Below are positions 51,506 through 60,654 of a DNA stretch of 64,000 bases, in pieces (position 1 is the stretch's first letter; the number at the start of each line of letters is the position of its first letter). The notes beneath the pieces were generated by a model. It was not told where the DNA came from. It worked only from the letters and a program-made list of their open reading frames with translations, and made no database searches. This DNA comes from Enterovibrio norvegicus DSM 15893 (lineage in GTDB: Bacteria > Pseudomonadota > Gammaproteobacteria > Enterobacterales > Vibrionaceae): the NCBI RefSeq assembly GCF_900115495.1, contig NZ_FOWR01000006.1, positions 62,001-126,000 of the forward strand, written 5' to 3'. A program made the position numbers and the translations under genes.

Positions 51506-54500
51506 ATGGAAAAATTGCTCTCAAATACGCGCCTGTTGGTTTTGTTCATCGTGTTACTGCTGGTGTCTGGTTTCTCTGCGCTTTCTACCCTTCCTCGCGC
51601 AGAGGATCCGGCGTTGATCAACCGCTGGGCAACCATTACAACCGCCTACCCCGGTGCGAGTGCTGAGCGTGTGGAAGCGCTTGTCAGTGAACAGATAGAG
51701 ATTTCATTGCGTACATTGGATGAAATCAAACTAATTGAGTCCACGTCTAAACCCAACATTTCTGTCGTCACAATAGAGCTCAATGACGAACTCACCGACA
51801 CAGAAACCGTGTGGTCAAAAGTCAGAGATAAACTTGGCGATGCCGCACCTCTGCTACCAGCCGGTGCCTTTGACCCCCAATTTGATAACGACCATTCCAA
51901 CGCATTTACGTATATCACCGCCCTTCAATGGCAAGGTGACTCTCAAGTCGATCCACTCATTCTCGGTCGCTATGCAAAAGAATTAGCGAAACGCTGGCGA
52001 AATCTTGGCAGCACAGAATTTGTTGATACACACGGTGTGCCAGACGAAGAGATTCTGGTGACCTTAGACGTGGCAGCATCCAGCGCTTTAGGAAAATCCG
52101 CGCTTTCCCTCTCCAACGCAATATCAGGCGCAGATGCGAAAAATTCAGCAGGCGAATTGTACAGCAAAGATAACCGTTTTCAGTTAGAAGTGGCTGGCGC
52201 ACTCGATTCCGTTGATCGTATTAAACAAGTGCCTGTCGCCATTGATAACAGCGGATTTTTGATACGATTGGAAGACATTGCGACCGTGACTCGTTCGGCG
52301 GCCTCGCCACCTGATCAGATAGCCTTAATCGATGGTAAACCGTCCGTGCTCGTGTCGGCGCGTATGCAGAGCGATATTCGTGTTGATCGCTGGACGGCCT
52401 CCGCAGACAGGATGCTTGACGTATTTCGTGCTGAACTGCCCGACAACATCGTCTTAACACCGATTTTCACACAAAACCGCTACACGGAAACACGATTGTC
52501 CGATCTGATGGATAGCCTCGCCATGGGCTTCGGCTTGGTATTGGCCGTGTTGTTCGTCACGCTAGGTATGCGCTCTGCCGTGCTTGTTGCCTTATCATTG
52601 CCAATTGCCGCCGCCTTCACCCTCGGTATGATGAGCTTTACCGGCCTACCGATTCACCAAATGTCCGTAACGGGTTTGATCGTATCACTCGGTATCATGG
52701 TGGATAACGCCATTGTCATGGTCGACACCATCCAGCATTACCGACAACAAGGGGTGAAACGCATCGACGCCGCCATGCGTTCAATCCGTCATTTGTGGCT
52801 ACCACTGCTCGGTTCAACACTCACAACCATCCTTGCATTCGCCCCTATCTTTTTGATGCCAGGGCCTTCGGGGGAATTTGTCGGTGCCATTGCTATTACC
52901 GTGAGCTTTTCTTTGATCGGCTCTTATACGGTGTCCATGTTATTGGTTTCGGGATTCGCCGCGCGCTGGTTACCCTCCGGAGAGTCGAGCACGCGTTGGT
53001 ACCACGCCGGTATCAGTTTGCCCGCATTAAGCAAGACCTTCCGAACCACGGTTTATGGTGCGATTCGCTATCCGTTACTCACTATTCCACTGGTATTTGC
53101 CGTGCCCTTTTCGGGCTTTTGGGCGGCAGGTCAGTTAACAGAACAATTTTTCCCACCATCAGACAGAGACATGTTTGAAATTCAGGTGTTTCTTGCTCCC
53201 CAAGCCAGCATTAACGCGTCACTCGACACCACAAGAGAGATCGAAGCCATCATCTTGCAGAACGACGACATTGAACGTGTAGGTTGGGTAGTCGGCGGTA
53301 ACTTCCCTTCCTTTTATTACAATCAGCAAGCTCGTCAACAAGGTGCTCCAAACTTTGCACAAGCGATGGTAAAAACCAGAGACGTTGCAACCGCCAATGT
53401 AAGGATTCCCCAACTGCAAAAGGAACTGTCTGAAGCCTTTCCTCATGCACAAATATTGGTGAGAAAACTTGAACAAGGCCCTCCGTTCAACGCCCCGTTG
53501 GAAGTACGTGTGTTCGGGCCAAATCTCGACATGCTCCGCGCGATTGGTGAAGATATTCGCCTATTGATGGCAGAAACACCGGATGTCATTAACACCCGAG
53601 AAACCTTGCAACCGGGCCTGCCGAAAATCTCGGTCAATGTGAACGAAGAAGCCAGCCAGTTAACCGGGCTGACACTCCGTGAAATCGCTACTTTATTAAA
53701 TGCATCGATGTCAGGCAGCGTACAAGGAAGCTTAATCGAAGAAACTGAATCCATTCCTGTGCGTGTGCGCGTTAACGATGAAGCGAGAACCAGCCTGGAT
53801 CAGCTCAACCGCTTACGCTTGCCGATTGCCTCGAATGAAGGCCAAGTTGACTTACCCATTTCAGCGATCGCCGATTTAAGTGTTGAGCCAAGTCGCGGCG
53901 CAATCCCGCGTCGTAACGGTGAACGTCTGAATGTAATTGAAGGTTACATTACCGCGGGCGTGCTGCCACAAACTGCGTTGAACCATTTCACCGAAAAACT
54001 CGAAGCCGCCAACCTTCAATTGCCCCCAGGCTATCGCATGGAGTTCGGGGGCGAATCCGCCGAGCGAAACGATTCTGTCAATCAGCTCATGGCAAACCTC
54101 ACCATTGTGATCACCTTGTTGATAGCCGTGGTCGTGGTGTCTTTCAATTCCTTTAGATTGAGCGGCATTATCTTCATGGTCGGAGTGCAAGCAGCAGGCT
54201 TAGGATTGCTGTCGGTATGGGTCTTCGGCTATCCATTCGGGTTTACCGTGATCATCGGCTTACTGGGATTGGTGGGTTTGGCGATCAATGCATCCATCGT
54301 CATTCTGGCTGAGCTCAAATCAAGCCCAGAAGCACTGCAAGGTGACCGCACAGCCATTGTTGAAGCGGTCAGTAGTTGTGGACGGCACATCACGTCAACC
54401 ACGATCACCACCATTGGCGGTTTCTTACCATTGATTCTGGCTGGCGGTGGATTTTGGCCGCCCTTTGCAATTGCCATTGCAGGCGGTACCTTGTTAACCA

Positions 54501-54598
54501 CCCTGCTCTCATTCTACTTCGTGCCAGCGGCGTTCAAACTGGCTGTTGCGTTTTGGCCACTGGGTAAGCCCAACGCGATGGAAGCCCGCAAGGCCTGA
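51506..54598 (+). CDS. RND efflux pump permease (AcrB/HAE1-like)
   Basis: A 1,030-aa inner-membrane RND transporter. N-terminal helix 9-28 and the first large periplasmic loop (AEDPALINRWATITTAYPGA), then helices from about 335 with GLVLAVLFVTLGMRSAVLVALSLPIA, the relay segment GLIVSLGIMVDNAIVMVDTI with the Asp of the proton pathway near 402, a second periplasmic loop, and closing helices (GFTVIIGLLGLVGLAINASIVILAE). Substrates cannot be read from sequence; multidrug, dye or fatty-acid export is usual for this group. Co-transcribed with the adaptor and controlled by the divergent TetR. Confidence 0.92.
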   Translation: MEKLLSNTRLLVLFIVLLLVSGFSALSTLPRAEDPALINRWATITTAYPGASAERVEALVSEQIEISLRTLDEIKLIESTSKPNISVVTIELNDELTDTETVWSKVRDKLGDAAPLLPAGAFDPQFDNDHSNAFTYITALQWQGDSQVDPLILGRYAKELAKRWRNLGSTEFVDTHGVPDEEILVTLDVAASSALGKSALSLSNAISGADAKNSAGELYSKDNRFQLEVAGALDSVDRIKQVPVAIDNSGFLIRLEDIATVTRSAASPPDQIALIDGKPSVLVSARMQSDIRVDRWTASADRMLDVFRAELPDNIVLTPIFTQNRYTETRLSDLMDSLAMGFGLVLAVLFVTLGMRSAVLVALSLPIAAAFTLGMMSFTGLPIHQMSVTGLIVSLGIMVDNAIVMVDTIQHYRQQGVKRIDAAMRSIRHLWLPLLGSTLTTILAFAPIFLMPGPSGEFVGAIAITVSFSLIGSYTVSMLLVSGFAARWLPSGESSTRWYHAGISLPALSKTFRTTVYGAIRYPLLTIPLVFAVPFSGFWAAGQLTEQFFPPSDRDMFEIQVFLAPQASINASLDTTREIEAIILQNDDIERVGWVVGGNFPSFYYNQQARQQGAPNFAQAMVKTRDVATANVRIPQLQKELSEAFPHAQILVRKLEQGPPFNAPLEVRVFGPNLDMLRAIGEDIRLLMAETPDVINTRETLQPGLPKISVNVNEEASQLTGLTLREIATLLNASMSGSVQGSLIEETESIPVRVRVNDEARTSLDQLNRLRLPIASNEGQVDLPISAIADLSVEPSRGAIPRRNGERLNVIEGYITAGVLPQTALNHFTEKLEAANLQLPPGYRMEFGGESAERNDSVNQLMANLTIVITLLIAVVVVSFNSFRLSGIIFMVGVQAAGLGLLSVWVFGYPFGFTVIIGLLGLVGLAINASIVILAELKSSPEALQGDRTAIVEAVSSCGRHITSTTITTIGGFLPLILAGGGFWPPFAIAIAGGTLLTTLLSFYFVPAAFKLAVAFWPLGKPNAMEARKA

Positions 54599-54663
54599 AT
54601 CAGAGCAAGCTAAGCGCACGGCGTTTACTCGCAATATAGATTTGAGCGCAGATGGTAGGCATA

Positions 54664-54700
54664 AAAAAACAGCCACTCAAGAGTGGCTGTTTTTCTTTTT
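54664..54700 (+). terminator. Terminator of the RND operon
   Basis: AACAGCCACTC (54668-54678), loop AA, GAGTGGCTGTT (54681-54691), then TTTCTTTTT. A-rich left side makes it active on both strands. Confidence 0.92.
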
Positions 54701-54730
54701 CAATAGGTTTGAGTTACTGCATGTTTGTCG

Positions 54731-54817
54731 TCAAAATGCAGAGAGTACTGGGCTTGCCATAAAGCCCATCAGCAGCAAAATTGGTACTAAAATTTTAATA
54801 AAAAAAGGTACCCGCAT
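54731..54817 (-). CDS. Putative 28-aa hydrophobic peptide
   Basis: AAGGGAAAGACG-ATG on the minus strand is followed by 28 codons: MRVPFFIKILVPILLLMGFM then ASPVLSAF and TGA. It looks like a single membrane helix or a signal peptide without cargo. It is just upstream of the bidirectional RND terminator, which could end its transcript. No conserved family known to me. Confidence 0.4.
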   Translation of the reverse strand: MRVPFFIKILVPILLLMGFMASPVLSAF

Positions 54818-54837
54818 CGTCTTTCCCTTCTTATTCA

Positions 54838-55198
54838 GTGGGTGGAGGCGTTGACCTTGTCTCTACTACCCGACTAAGACGCGTTCCTTACCTCACAGGT
54901 GTTACTCGTCGCTCCAGCGGTATTAATTATAGGCACAAATTATTAACAATGCATACAGAACTGCATACTAAAATAGACATTTTTTATGCTTCCGATTCTA
55001 CTTCTTTGAAATGCCATCAGGTTTGCTTTGTAATCGAAGTGAGTTCAGTCGATTTTTTAGGCACCAAAGTGACAAAATTCGCGATGAATGACGAGGTGAC
55101 TAACTCGTTTCCTACAAACCTTTGCAACGCTCATCGACATCGCCCGTTCACCCACAATCCTTCAAGGTGAAACTGACGATGCCTAACACAAATAGGTG
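54838..55198. other. Intergenic region without a convincing gene
   Basis: An open frame of 110 codons (54838-55170, +) has no ribosome-binding site, an unusual composition for this genome (many His, Arg, Cys, Thr) and no family pattern. I see no repeat or RNA structure. Confidence 0.5.
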
Positions 55199-55660
55199 TT
55201 ACAACCAGCGGCGAACTCGCGTTTTGTATTCGGGGTAACTGTCGGGGAACAGCTCAGTGAGGTAATCTTCTTCTGGGGAAATTTGAAAGGCGTTCATGTA
55301 AAGCACAAAGGAGACGCAACCAAGAAGCGCATACGCGCTGTTCCAAAGCAGTGCCGCGGCCACTAAGATGCAAAGCATCCCGAGGTACATAGGGTTGCGC
55401 GTAAAGCGGTACACACCATCAGAGACCAACGCGGAAGACGCTGTTTTCAACATTGGGTTTACCGTTGTTTGCTTGCGGCGAAACTCATACACCCCAGCCA
55501 CCATCACAGCACCTCCAAACCCCACCAATAATATCGGAAAAAGCAAAGGCAGATTCGCGAGTGTTGCGTTTGTGGGTAACCCCACCGAAATGGCTTTCAT
55601 GACCACTAAGGTGATCACCACCAACACCAAAGGGGGGATTTTAAGCTTCAAACTGTCCAT
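55199..55660 (-). CDS. Isoprenylcysteine/phospholipid methyltransferase-family membrane protein
   Basis: A 153-aa inner-membrane protein with four hydrophobic helices (9-27, 38-58, 92-122) and the SAM-binding motif of ICMT/PEMT-like enzymes: SDGVYRFTRNPMYLGMLCIL at 79-98 and the C-terminal PEEDYLTELFPDSYPEYKTRVRRW with the conserved Glu-Glu pair. Substrate unknown. Starts ATG 55660. It is convergent to nothing nearby and 221 bp from the CDF gene end. Confidence 0.87.
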   Translation of the reverse strand: MDSLKLKIPPLVLVVITLVVMKAISVGLPTNATLANLPLLFPILLVGFGGAVMVAGVYEFRRKQTTVNPMLKTASSALVSDGVYRFTRNPMYLGMLCILVAAALLWNSAYALLGCVSFVLYMNAFQISPEEDYLTELFPDSYPEYKTRVRRWL

Positions 55661-55787
55661 GTTTTTCCTCGCATCCTGTCACGTTATCGTCTTGAAACAT
55701 ATCATCATCGCTGGCGATGAAACACCATCAATAAAAGAGATTGAAGACCACCTCGCGTTTGGGTTTGCTCGTCACCTTACTCAAACG

Positions 55788-55820
55788 CAAAAACGGCCGC
55801 TTTCGCGGCCGTTTTTCGTT
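55788..55820 (-). terminator. Terminator of the CDF gene
   Basis: AAAACGGCCGC and GCGGCCGTTTT (about 55790-55814) around loop TTTC, with T-runs on both strands. It lies about 65 nt after the CDF stop. Confidence 0.9.
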
Positions 55821-55880
55821 GTTTTGCATCTCTTATTTCGCACATTTTTGCGCTTAATGCGAAACAAGGATATCAGTGAG

Positions 55881-56591
55881 TCAAGCCAATACACCGTGGT
55901 GTTGTGCGTCTTCACGCTGCTCCGCTAGCGCCATCAAACGCTTCACCGAATCTTTAATCATTTTCACAGGGACGGTAGCAAAGTAAGCCGAGGCCAGAAT
56001 CACCATCATTGGATCTGCATACACGGCGTATTCACCATAGCCTGTCATCATCAAACCCCAAGCCACCAAGAAGCCAACCAGAACCGCGGCACTGATAACA
56101 GTGTCCATCAACCATTGGCTGGATTCCGCTTTAAGAATGGTTGAAGCCCCCTCGCTTGAGTGTTTCTTAATGGCAAGGTACGTGGCCAAACAACCCGCAA
56201 CGTTCACCACACCAAACACGAGTGCAAACCCTGCATTCACATCTCGCCCACCCGTAAACAGGGCGTCCAAGGCAGAAGCGAAAGACACCACACACACAAT
56301 CGCGACAGCGAGGCCTTTAATTAATACAACCAGTGATTCGATTACCGCCGCTTTCTGCGCAGAGACCGCCTTACCTGACGTTTTGTTTTTCGATGCTGGT
56401 TTGCTGATGTAAATGGTGGCTACCAACGCCATTAAAGAGAGTAATAAACTGACTAGCGAATAAGCACCGTCGAAGACGATCACCATAGATCCAGCCCAAA
56501 TACCGAGGCCGATTCCGAGTGCTGCAAAGCAAAAACAAGCAAAGGTAGAAAATTTCAGTAAGTTACGTTCTTTCGCATATTCATTCGACAT
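55881..56591 (-). CDS. Cation diffusion facilitator family transporter
   Basis: A 236-aa inner-membrane protein with six hydrophobic segments. Segment 2 carries the metal-site pattern of CDF proteins in reduced form (IVFDGAYSLVSLLLSLMAL, Asp for the first site) and segment 5 has SSQWLMDTVISAAVLVGFLV with Asp; after segment 6 a short cytoplasmic end remains, so the usual C-terminal metal-sensing domain is cut to about 30 residues. ATG 56591 follows GGGGATTT; the frame extends to 56603. Zn2+, Fe2+ or Mn2+ efflux is typical; the ion is not clear. Confidence 0.85.
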   Translation of the reverse strand: MSNEYAKERNLLKFSTFACFCFAALGIGLGIWAGSMVIVFDGAYSLVSLLLSLMALVATIYISKPASKNKTSGKAVSAQKAAVIESLVVLIKGLAVAIVCVVSFASALDALFTGGRDVNAGFALVFGVVNVAGCLATYLAIKKHSSEGASTILKAESSQWLMDTVISAAVLVGFLVAWGLMMTGYGEYAVYADPMMVILASAYFATVPVKMIKDSVKRLMALAEQREDAQHHGVLA

Positions 56592-56687
56592 AAATCCCCA
56601 CAAGGTGACAAATTTTTTGACTGTAGCGCTATCTTCGAGCGCTTGAATGACACCATAACGCCAACTTTTTAATTCACAGAGTTACTG

Positions 56688-56708
56688 AGCGACAACTTTT
56701 TTGTCGCT
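56688..56708. promoter_or_regulatory. Inverted repeat in the CDF-LysR intergenic region
   Basis: AGCGACAA-CTTTT-TTGTCGCT, perfect 8-bp arms, between divergent CDF (start 56591) and LysR (start 56780) genes. A likely operator for one or both. Confidence 0.45.
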
Positions 56709-56779
56709 AACGCTTCCATCTAAAACATTTAGAGCTAGAATCATTTAGCACTCGCAGGGAGTGAAAGTGGGGAATTCTT

Positions 56780-57664
56780 ATGAGAAGCAGTCAGATAGAA
56801 ATGTTTTTGAGTGCCGTCGAAACAGGGTCCATTGCAGGTGCTGCGAGAGCGCTCGAAAAAAGTCGAACCACTGTTAGTGCTGCCATTGGCGCTCTGGAAG
56901 ATAATCTGGGGGTTGAGTTACTTTCACGCTCAGGAAACAGCGTCATGCTGACCGATGCGGGAAGGATGATCCACGATGACTGCGAGCGATTGCTGCAAGC
57001 GGCCTTCGACATTGAAGCCAAATGCCGACAATTCGAAAACGGCATCGAATCTGCCTTACGTATCGGCCGCGACGACGCCCTGCCCGAAGCATTCTGGCGC
57101 GCGACGATGCGCGAAATTCGTCAACGCTTCCCCGATTCGAGCGTCTCGTTGTATGTCGCTCCGCCGCCTGAGCTTTATGAAATGGTGGATGAGAACATGG
57201 TCGATGTTGCGTTCGGCTTGTTGCCCGAAACCCGCGCCTTTGGCCGCATATCTTCCAAGAAGCTAGGCCAAGTGCGAATGATGTCGGTAGTGCATAAAGA
57301 TCACCCTCTCGCCGCCCTCAAACGCGTGTCTCGTGCCGATTTGGAATTGCACACCGAGGTAACGCTGGCCTACGTCGATGATGAAGGCTTGAAAGCCCTC
57401 GACCCCATTTCACCCCATTACATCGCGCTGCCCTTTTATGAGCATTTACGTGATGCGGTATTAGACGGTTCGGGCTGGTCAAACGTGCCCTCAATGCTAC
57501 TGCGCAAATACCTGCGAAGCGGCACCGTTCAAGTGCTTCGCCATGCCAGTGCAATGCAGTGGCAGCCTTATGGCGAAATCACCGCCAGCGATGCCCGTCG
57601 CGGCGCGTTAACAGCCTGGCTATCTGACCGACTTGAAGCCTTTTTGATAGAAGAAGCTGAGTAA
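56780..57664 (+). CDS. LysR-family transcriptional regulator
   Basis: A 294-aa LysR protein. HTH at 5-60 (IEMFLSAVETGSIAGAARAL, then SRTTVSAAIGALEDNLGVEL), followed by the ligand-binding domain (ALRIGRDDALPEAFWRATMR). ATG 56780 is 9 nt after a purine-rich GGGAG-type site. Candidate targets are the divergent CDF gene and the downstream M14 peptidase gene (99 bp apart, same strand). Confidence 0.9.
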   Translation: MRSSQIEMFLSAVETGSIAGAARALEKSRTTVSAAIGALEDNLGVELLSRSGNSVMLTDAGRMIHDDCERLLQAAFDIEAKCRQFENGIESALRIGRDDALPEAFWRATMREIRQRFPDSSVSLYVAPPPELYEMVDENMVDVAFGLLPETRAFGRISSKKLGQVRMMSVVHKDHPLAALKRVSRADLELHTEVTLAYVDDEGLKALDPISPHYIALPFYEHLRDAVLDGSGWSNVPSMLLRKYLRSGTVQVLRHASAMQWQPYGEITASDARRGALTAWLSDRLEAFLIEEAE

Positions 57665-57699
57665 AGTCTCACCACTTGAGCAAGCCCACATTGAATTCT

Positions 57700-57728
57700 G
57701 GTTGCTACCCTCAACACGGGTGGTAACC
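57700..57728. promoter_or_regulatory. Inverted repeat before the M14 peptidase gene
   Basis: GGTTGCTACCC and GGGTGGTAACC pair at 9 of 11 positions around TCAACAC. There is no T-run, so an operator or a weak attenuator is more likely than a terminator. Confidence 0.4.
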
Positions 57729-57763
57729 TCGCTGGCATAACAGCAACATATGAAGGACATTTC

Positions 57764-58684
57764 ATGAGCACATCAAACAGCTTCCCAATTGGCACACCTG
57801 GTCAACCTTGGGGCAACGAAGAAAAAGCACAGTGGCTAGCAACAACCAGCATCAAACGCAGCTATAAAGACGATGTTCTCAGCAAAATCGACGCACTTCG
57901 CGACCGCTTTGATGTAACGCAATACGGTGCGTTGTCCATCGACCCAGCGCGTTACCCGCAATTTGGCATTCAAAGCCGCAACTTTGATGCAAGCAAACCC
58001 ACCATGTTGATCACGGGTGGTGTGCATGGTTACGAGACCAGTGGTGTTCATGGCGCATTGAAGTTTTTAGACAGTGAAGCCGACGCATTTGTTGAGCACT
58101 TCAACTTTATCGTCGCGCCGTGTGTCAGCCCTTGGGGTTACGAAACCATCAACCGCTGGAACTCGATTGCTGTCGATCCTAACCGTTCATTTGTAGACAA
58201 CAGCCCATCAGAAGAAGCCGCCAATGTGATGGCATTTGTGAAGGGCTTGGGTGTTGAAGTTTTCGCCCATATCGATCTTCACGAAACCACTGACACGGAC
58301 GAATCTGAATTCCGCCCTGCTCTCGCAGCCCGTGATGGTAAAGACTACGAAGAAGATATCGTGCCTGATGGCTTTTACACCGTGGGCGACACTGAAAACC
58401 CAAATTCCGATTTCCAGAAAGCCATTATCGATGAAGTGCGCACGGTAACGCACATTGCCCCTGCTGATGCAGACGGCAACATCATTGGGTCTCCGGTTCA
58501 GCAAGACGGCGTGATTAACTATCCATTGGCGTCGCTTGGCCTGTGTAACGGTTTCACCGCGTGCAAATTCGGCACCACCACCGAAGTGTATCCAGACAGC
58601 CCGAAAGTCACTGATGAAGAATGTAACGACGCACAAGTCGCAGCCATTCGTGGTGCGTTGAAGTATTTGATTAATTTAAAATAA
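57764..58684 (+). CDS. M14-family zinc peptidase/deacylase
   Basis: A 306-aa enzyme of the carboxypeptidase-A superfamily. Zinc ligands His88 and Glu91 (GVHGYETSG) and His173 (HIDLHE), substrate Asn140-Arg141 (VDPNRSF), and Glu in FGTTTEVYPDS as the catalytic base. No signal peptide, so it acts in the cytoplasm; relatives include succinylglutamate desuccinylase and aspartoacylase as well as peptidases. AAGGACATTTC precedes ATG. It may be controlled by the upstream LysR. Confidence 0.87.
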   Translation: MSTSNSFPIGTPGQPWGNEEKAQWLATTSIKRSYKDDVLSKIDALRDRFDVTQYGALSIDPARYPQFGIQSRNFDASKPTMLITGGVHGYETSGVHGALKFLDSEADAFVEHFNFIVAPCVSPWGYETINRWNSIAVDPNRSFVDNSPSEEAANVMAFVKGLGVEVFAHIDLHETTDTDESEFRPALAARDGKDYEEDIVPDGFYTVGDTENPNSDFQKAIIDEVRTVTHIAPADADGNIIGSPVQQDGVINYPLASLGLCNGFTACKFGTTTEVYPDSPKVTDEECNDAQVAAIRGALKYLINLK

Positions 58685-58779
58685 AATACCGCACGATTGC
58701 CACCTCATTGTCGGTGGCAATCATGTTCAGTTTAACCTTGGTTCTTTCTTCAAAACCCAAGGGCTTGGTATCTCATGAA

Positions 58780-60555
58780 CTATGGTTTCCCGGCCAAATA
58801 TTGATTCGCCAATTCCAGCGTCGATTCACTGACCCCTTCCATTTCTATGACACGACGTGCCACCGACATATTCATGGCTGACTCGTCGGTATGGCCGACA
58901 AGAAATTCGAACAAGAGATCGCGCGTCGGTGCTAAGACGTCCTCATCTTCAATACGATGACGCAGTTTCGCCTGATAGCTTTCCGTTAAGGCAACAGACA
59001 CCTCTTGATTATCAAGCCCAGTAGCAATCGTACGCACCACGCTTGGGTGAGAGTCATTAAGCATTTGAGTCATTAGCTGCGAACGCATATCAGGATTCTT
59101 GCTCAAGAGCTTAGCGGCCAGTTGACGTTCGTCTGAGAAAGAACTGGTGAGATACGGTGCGACTTCCGCATCTAAGGCATTGCTTCCTAAATTGTTGGCG
59201 GCCAACAACGAGAGATACCCGTCTTTTTTCGACACTAACGCCTCAGACAAAAAAGCCGTCACCTGGGGGGTTAAACGTTCATTCTGCTTACCGAGAATAC
59301 CGATATTCAACATCGCCGTTTGTGCCAATACCTGGTTATCATCCGTTAGCATCGACTCGAGTGTTGTCAGAGCGACGGTGCTATTCACATCACCCATCTT
59401 TACCATCGACATCATTGCGCGAATACGGTCTGTTTCTTCGATGCTTTCGTCTTCAATCAATGCAGATAGAATAAACTCACCTTCCGCTAACCCAGATCGT
59501 TCCAACGAAAAAATGATGTTTGAGCGCATACTGTCAGTCACGTTTTCCGAAAACATCAATTCACGCACAAAGCCTAGCCCTTGCTCTGCGGCATACACGC
59601 CCAATACTTCAGCGGTGTCCAAGTTTGGATTACGATCAAACACCACCAGCGTTGACATAAATGCTTCCGGCGTTTGAACAACAACGTCGCTCTCTTGACG
59701 GTTGAAAGAGACGGCATAACCTGTGTTTGCATTCGCGATGAAGTTCGCCAACAACAAAACATCATTTTCAGGCGCAATGGGCGTTACCGTAATACTCTGA
59801 TGAAGCTTGAGTGGCTGATTTTCCATCATTAACGTTTTCGACACGCGGTTCTCCAATTGCATGGGGAAACCCGATACATCAAGATTGAGTAACCAACTGT
59901 CACTTTGAGACAAGGTATCGTAACTTGCAGATGCTGACTGATCACTGATTAACGTACGCGAGACCTTGCTGCCTTTTGTGGCATAGTTATACGTACGTTC
60001 GCCGTCTGGGAAAGTTATCGTGTGCGTTTCTGGGTAGTAAGAAAGTTGCTGCAATAACACAGGGACAATGTTGAGTGGATGCTCTGGCTGCAATCCGAGC
60101 AATGACACGTCGTGAAACGCCCCGTCTCCGTATCTATAAGTAAACCCCATCACAGCAGGCATCGCGGTTTCTGGGTTTTCAGATTCAAAACTCGCATCAT
60201 AAACAGCCCCTTTCCGCGGCGCTTCTTCCCTTTGAACACGGTTTTTATCGTGATGAAGAACAAATTTCAACGAGTTCGTGAAGTGTGCAAGCGCTTTGCT
60301 ATCGCTAGTCAGCGTGGACACGATCACCGCCTGATAAGCCAGAGTCTGTTGACCTTCCTCTGTGACAGAAAAATCTCTCTGACTGGATGGAGACAATACC
60401 TCTCCTTTCTCTTCATCTTGATTATCAGCAGACACAACAATCACTTTTTTCGGTAAAGGTGTCCCGCGTACGGCATCGTGTCTATCAAAAACATAAAACT
60501 CTAAAAGCAACACCGCGGACAACGGCAGCATTAAAAGTCCAATCGTCTTTTTCAT
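58780..60555 (-). CDS. Exported helical-repeat protein with vitellogenin-N-like layout
   Basis: A 591-aa protein with an N-terminal signal/anchor (residues 4-23). Residues 40-310 are strand-rich (TYRYGDGAFHDVSLLGLQPE, ERTYNYATKGSKVSRTLI, LENRVSKTLMMENQPLKLHQ); residues 315-585 are repeated helix pairs of HEAT type (RIRAMMSMVKMGDVNSTVAL, QTAMLNIGILGKQNERLTPQ, QLAAKLLSKNPDMRSQLMTQ). Beta part followed by an alpha superhelix is the order of the vitellogenin/large-lipid-transfer N-terminal module. I infer a lipid- or protein-binding role, not proven. It is the second gene after 61641-60655 and may be co-transcribed with it. Confidence 0.65.
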   Translation of the reverse strand: MKKTIGLLMLPLSAVLLLEFYVFDRHDAVRGTPLPKKVIVVSADNQDEEKGEVLSPSSQRDFSVTEEGQQTLAYQAVIVSTLTSDSKALAHFTNSLKFVLHHDKNRVQREEAPRKGAVYDASFESENPETAMPAVMGFTYRYGDGAFHDVSLLGLQPEHPLNIVPVLLQQLSYYPETHTITFPDGERTYNYATKGSKVSRTLISDQSASASYDTLSQSDSWLLNLDVSGFPMQLENRVSKTLMMENQPLKLHQSITVTPIAPENDVLLLANFIANANTGYAVSFNRQESDVVVQTPEAFMSTLVVFDRNPNLDTAEVLGVYAAEQGLGFVRELMFSENVTDSMRSNIIFSLERSGLAEGEFILSALIEDESIEETDRIRAMMSMVKMGDVNSTVALTTLESMLTDDNQVLAQTAMLNIGILGKQNERLTPQVTAFLSEALVSKKDGYLSLLAANNLGSNALDAEVAPYLTSSFSDERQLAAKLLSKNPDMRSQLMTQMLNDSHPSVVRTIATGLDNQEVSVALTESYQAKLRHRIEDEDVLAPTRDLLFEFLVGHTDESAMNMSVARRVIEMEGVSESTLELANQYLAGKP

Positions 60556-60594
60556 TATTTACACACCTCTCCAAGTTGACATATAGATGCCGAA

Positions 60595-60645
60595 GCCCAA
60601 ACAACATAAGCATGTGAATGTTCATTAACCTGGCGTTGTTTGGGC
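60595..60645. repeat. Inverted repeat containing the MITE end sequence
   Basis: GCCCAAACAAC (60595-60605) and GTTGTTTGGGC (60635-60645): perfect 11-bp arms, 29-bp spacer. It contains the 10-mer CCCAAACAAC that also forms the ends of the MITE. No T-run follows. It lies between the two genes of the pair. Confidence 0.6.
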
Positions 60646-60654
60646 TGGTGTTAT

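Noticed and set aside
54838-55170. 110-codon plus-strand frame
   Set aside because: No ribosome-binding site, odd composition, no similarity to any family; more likely chance.
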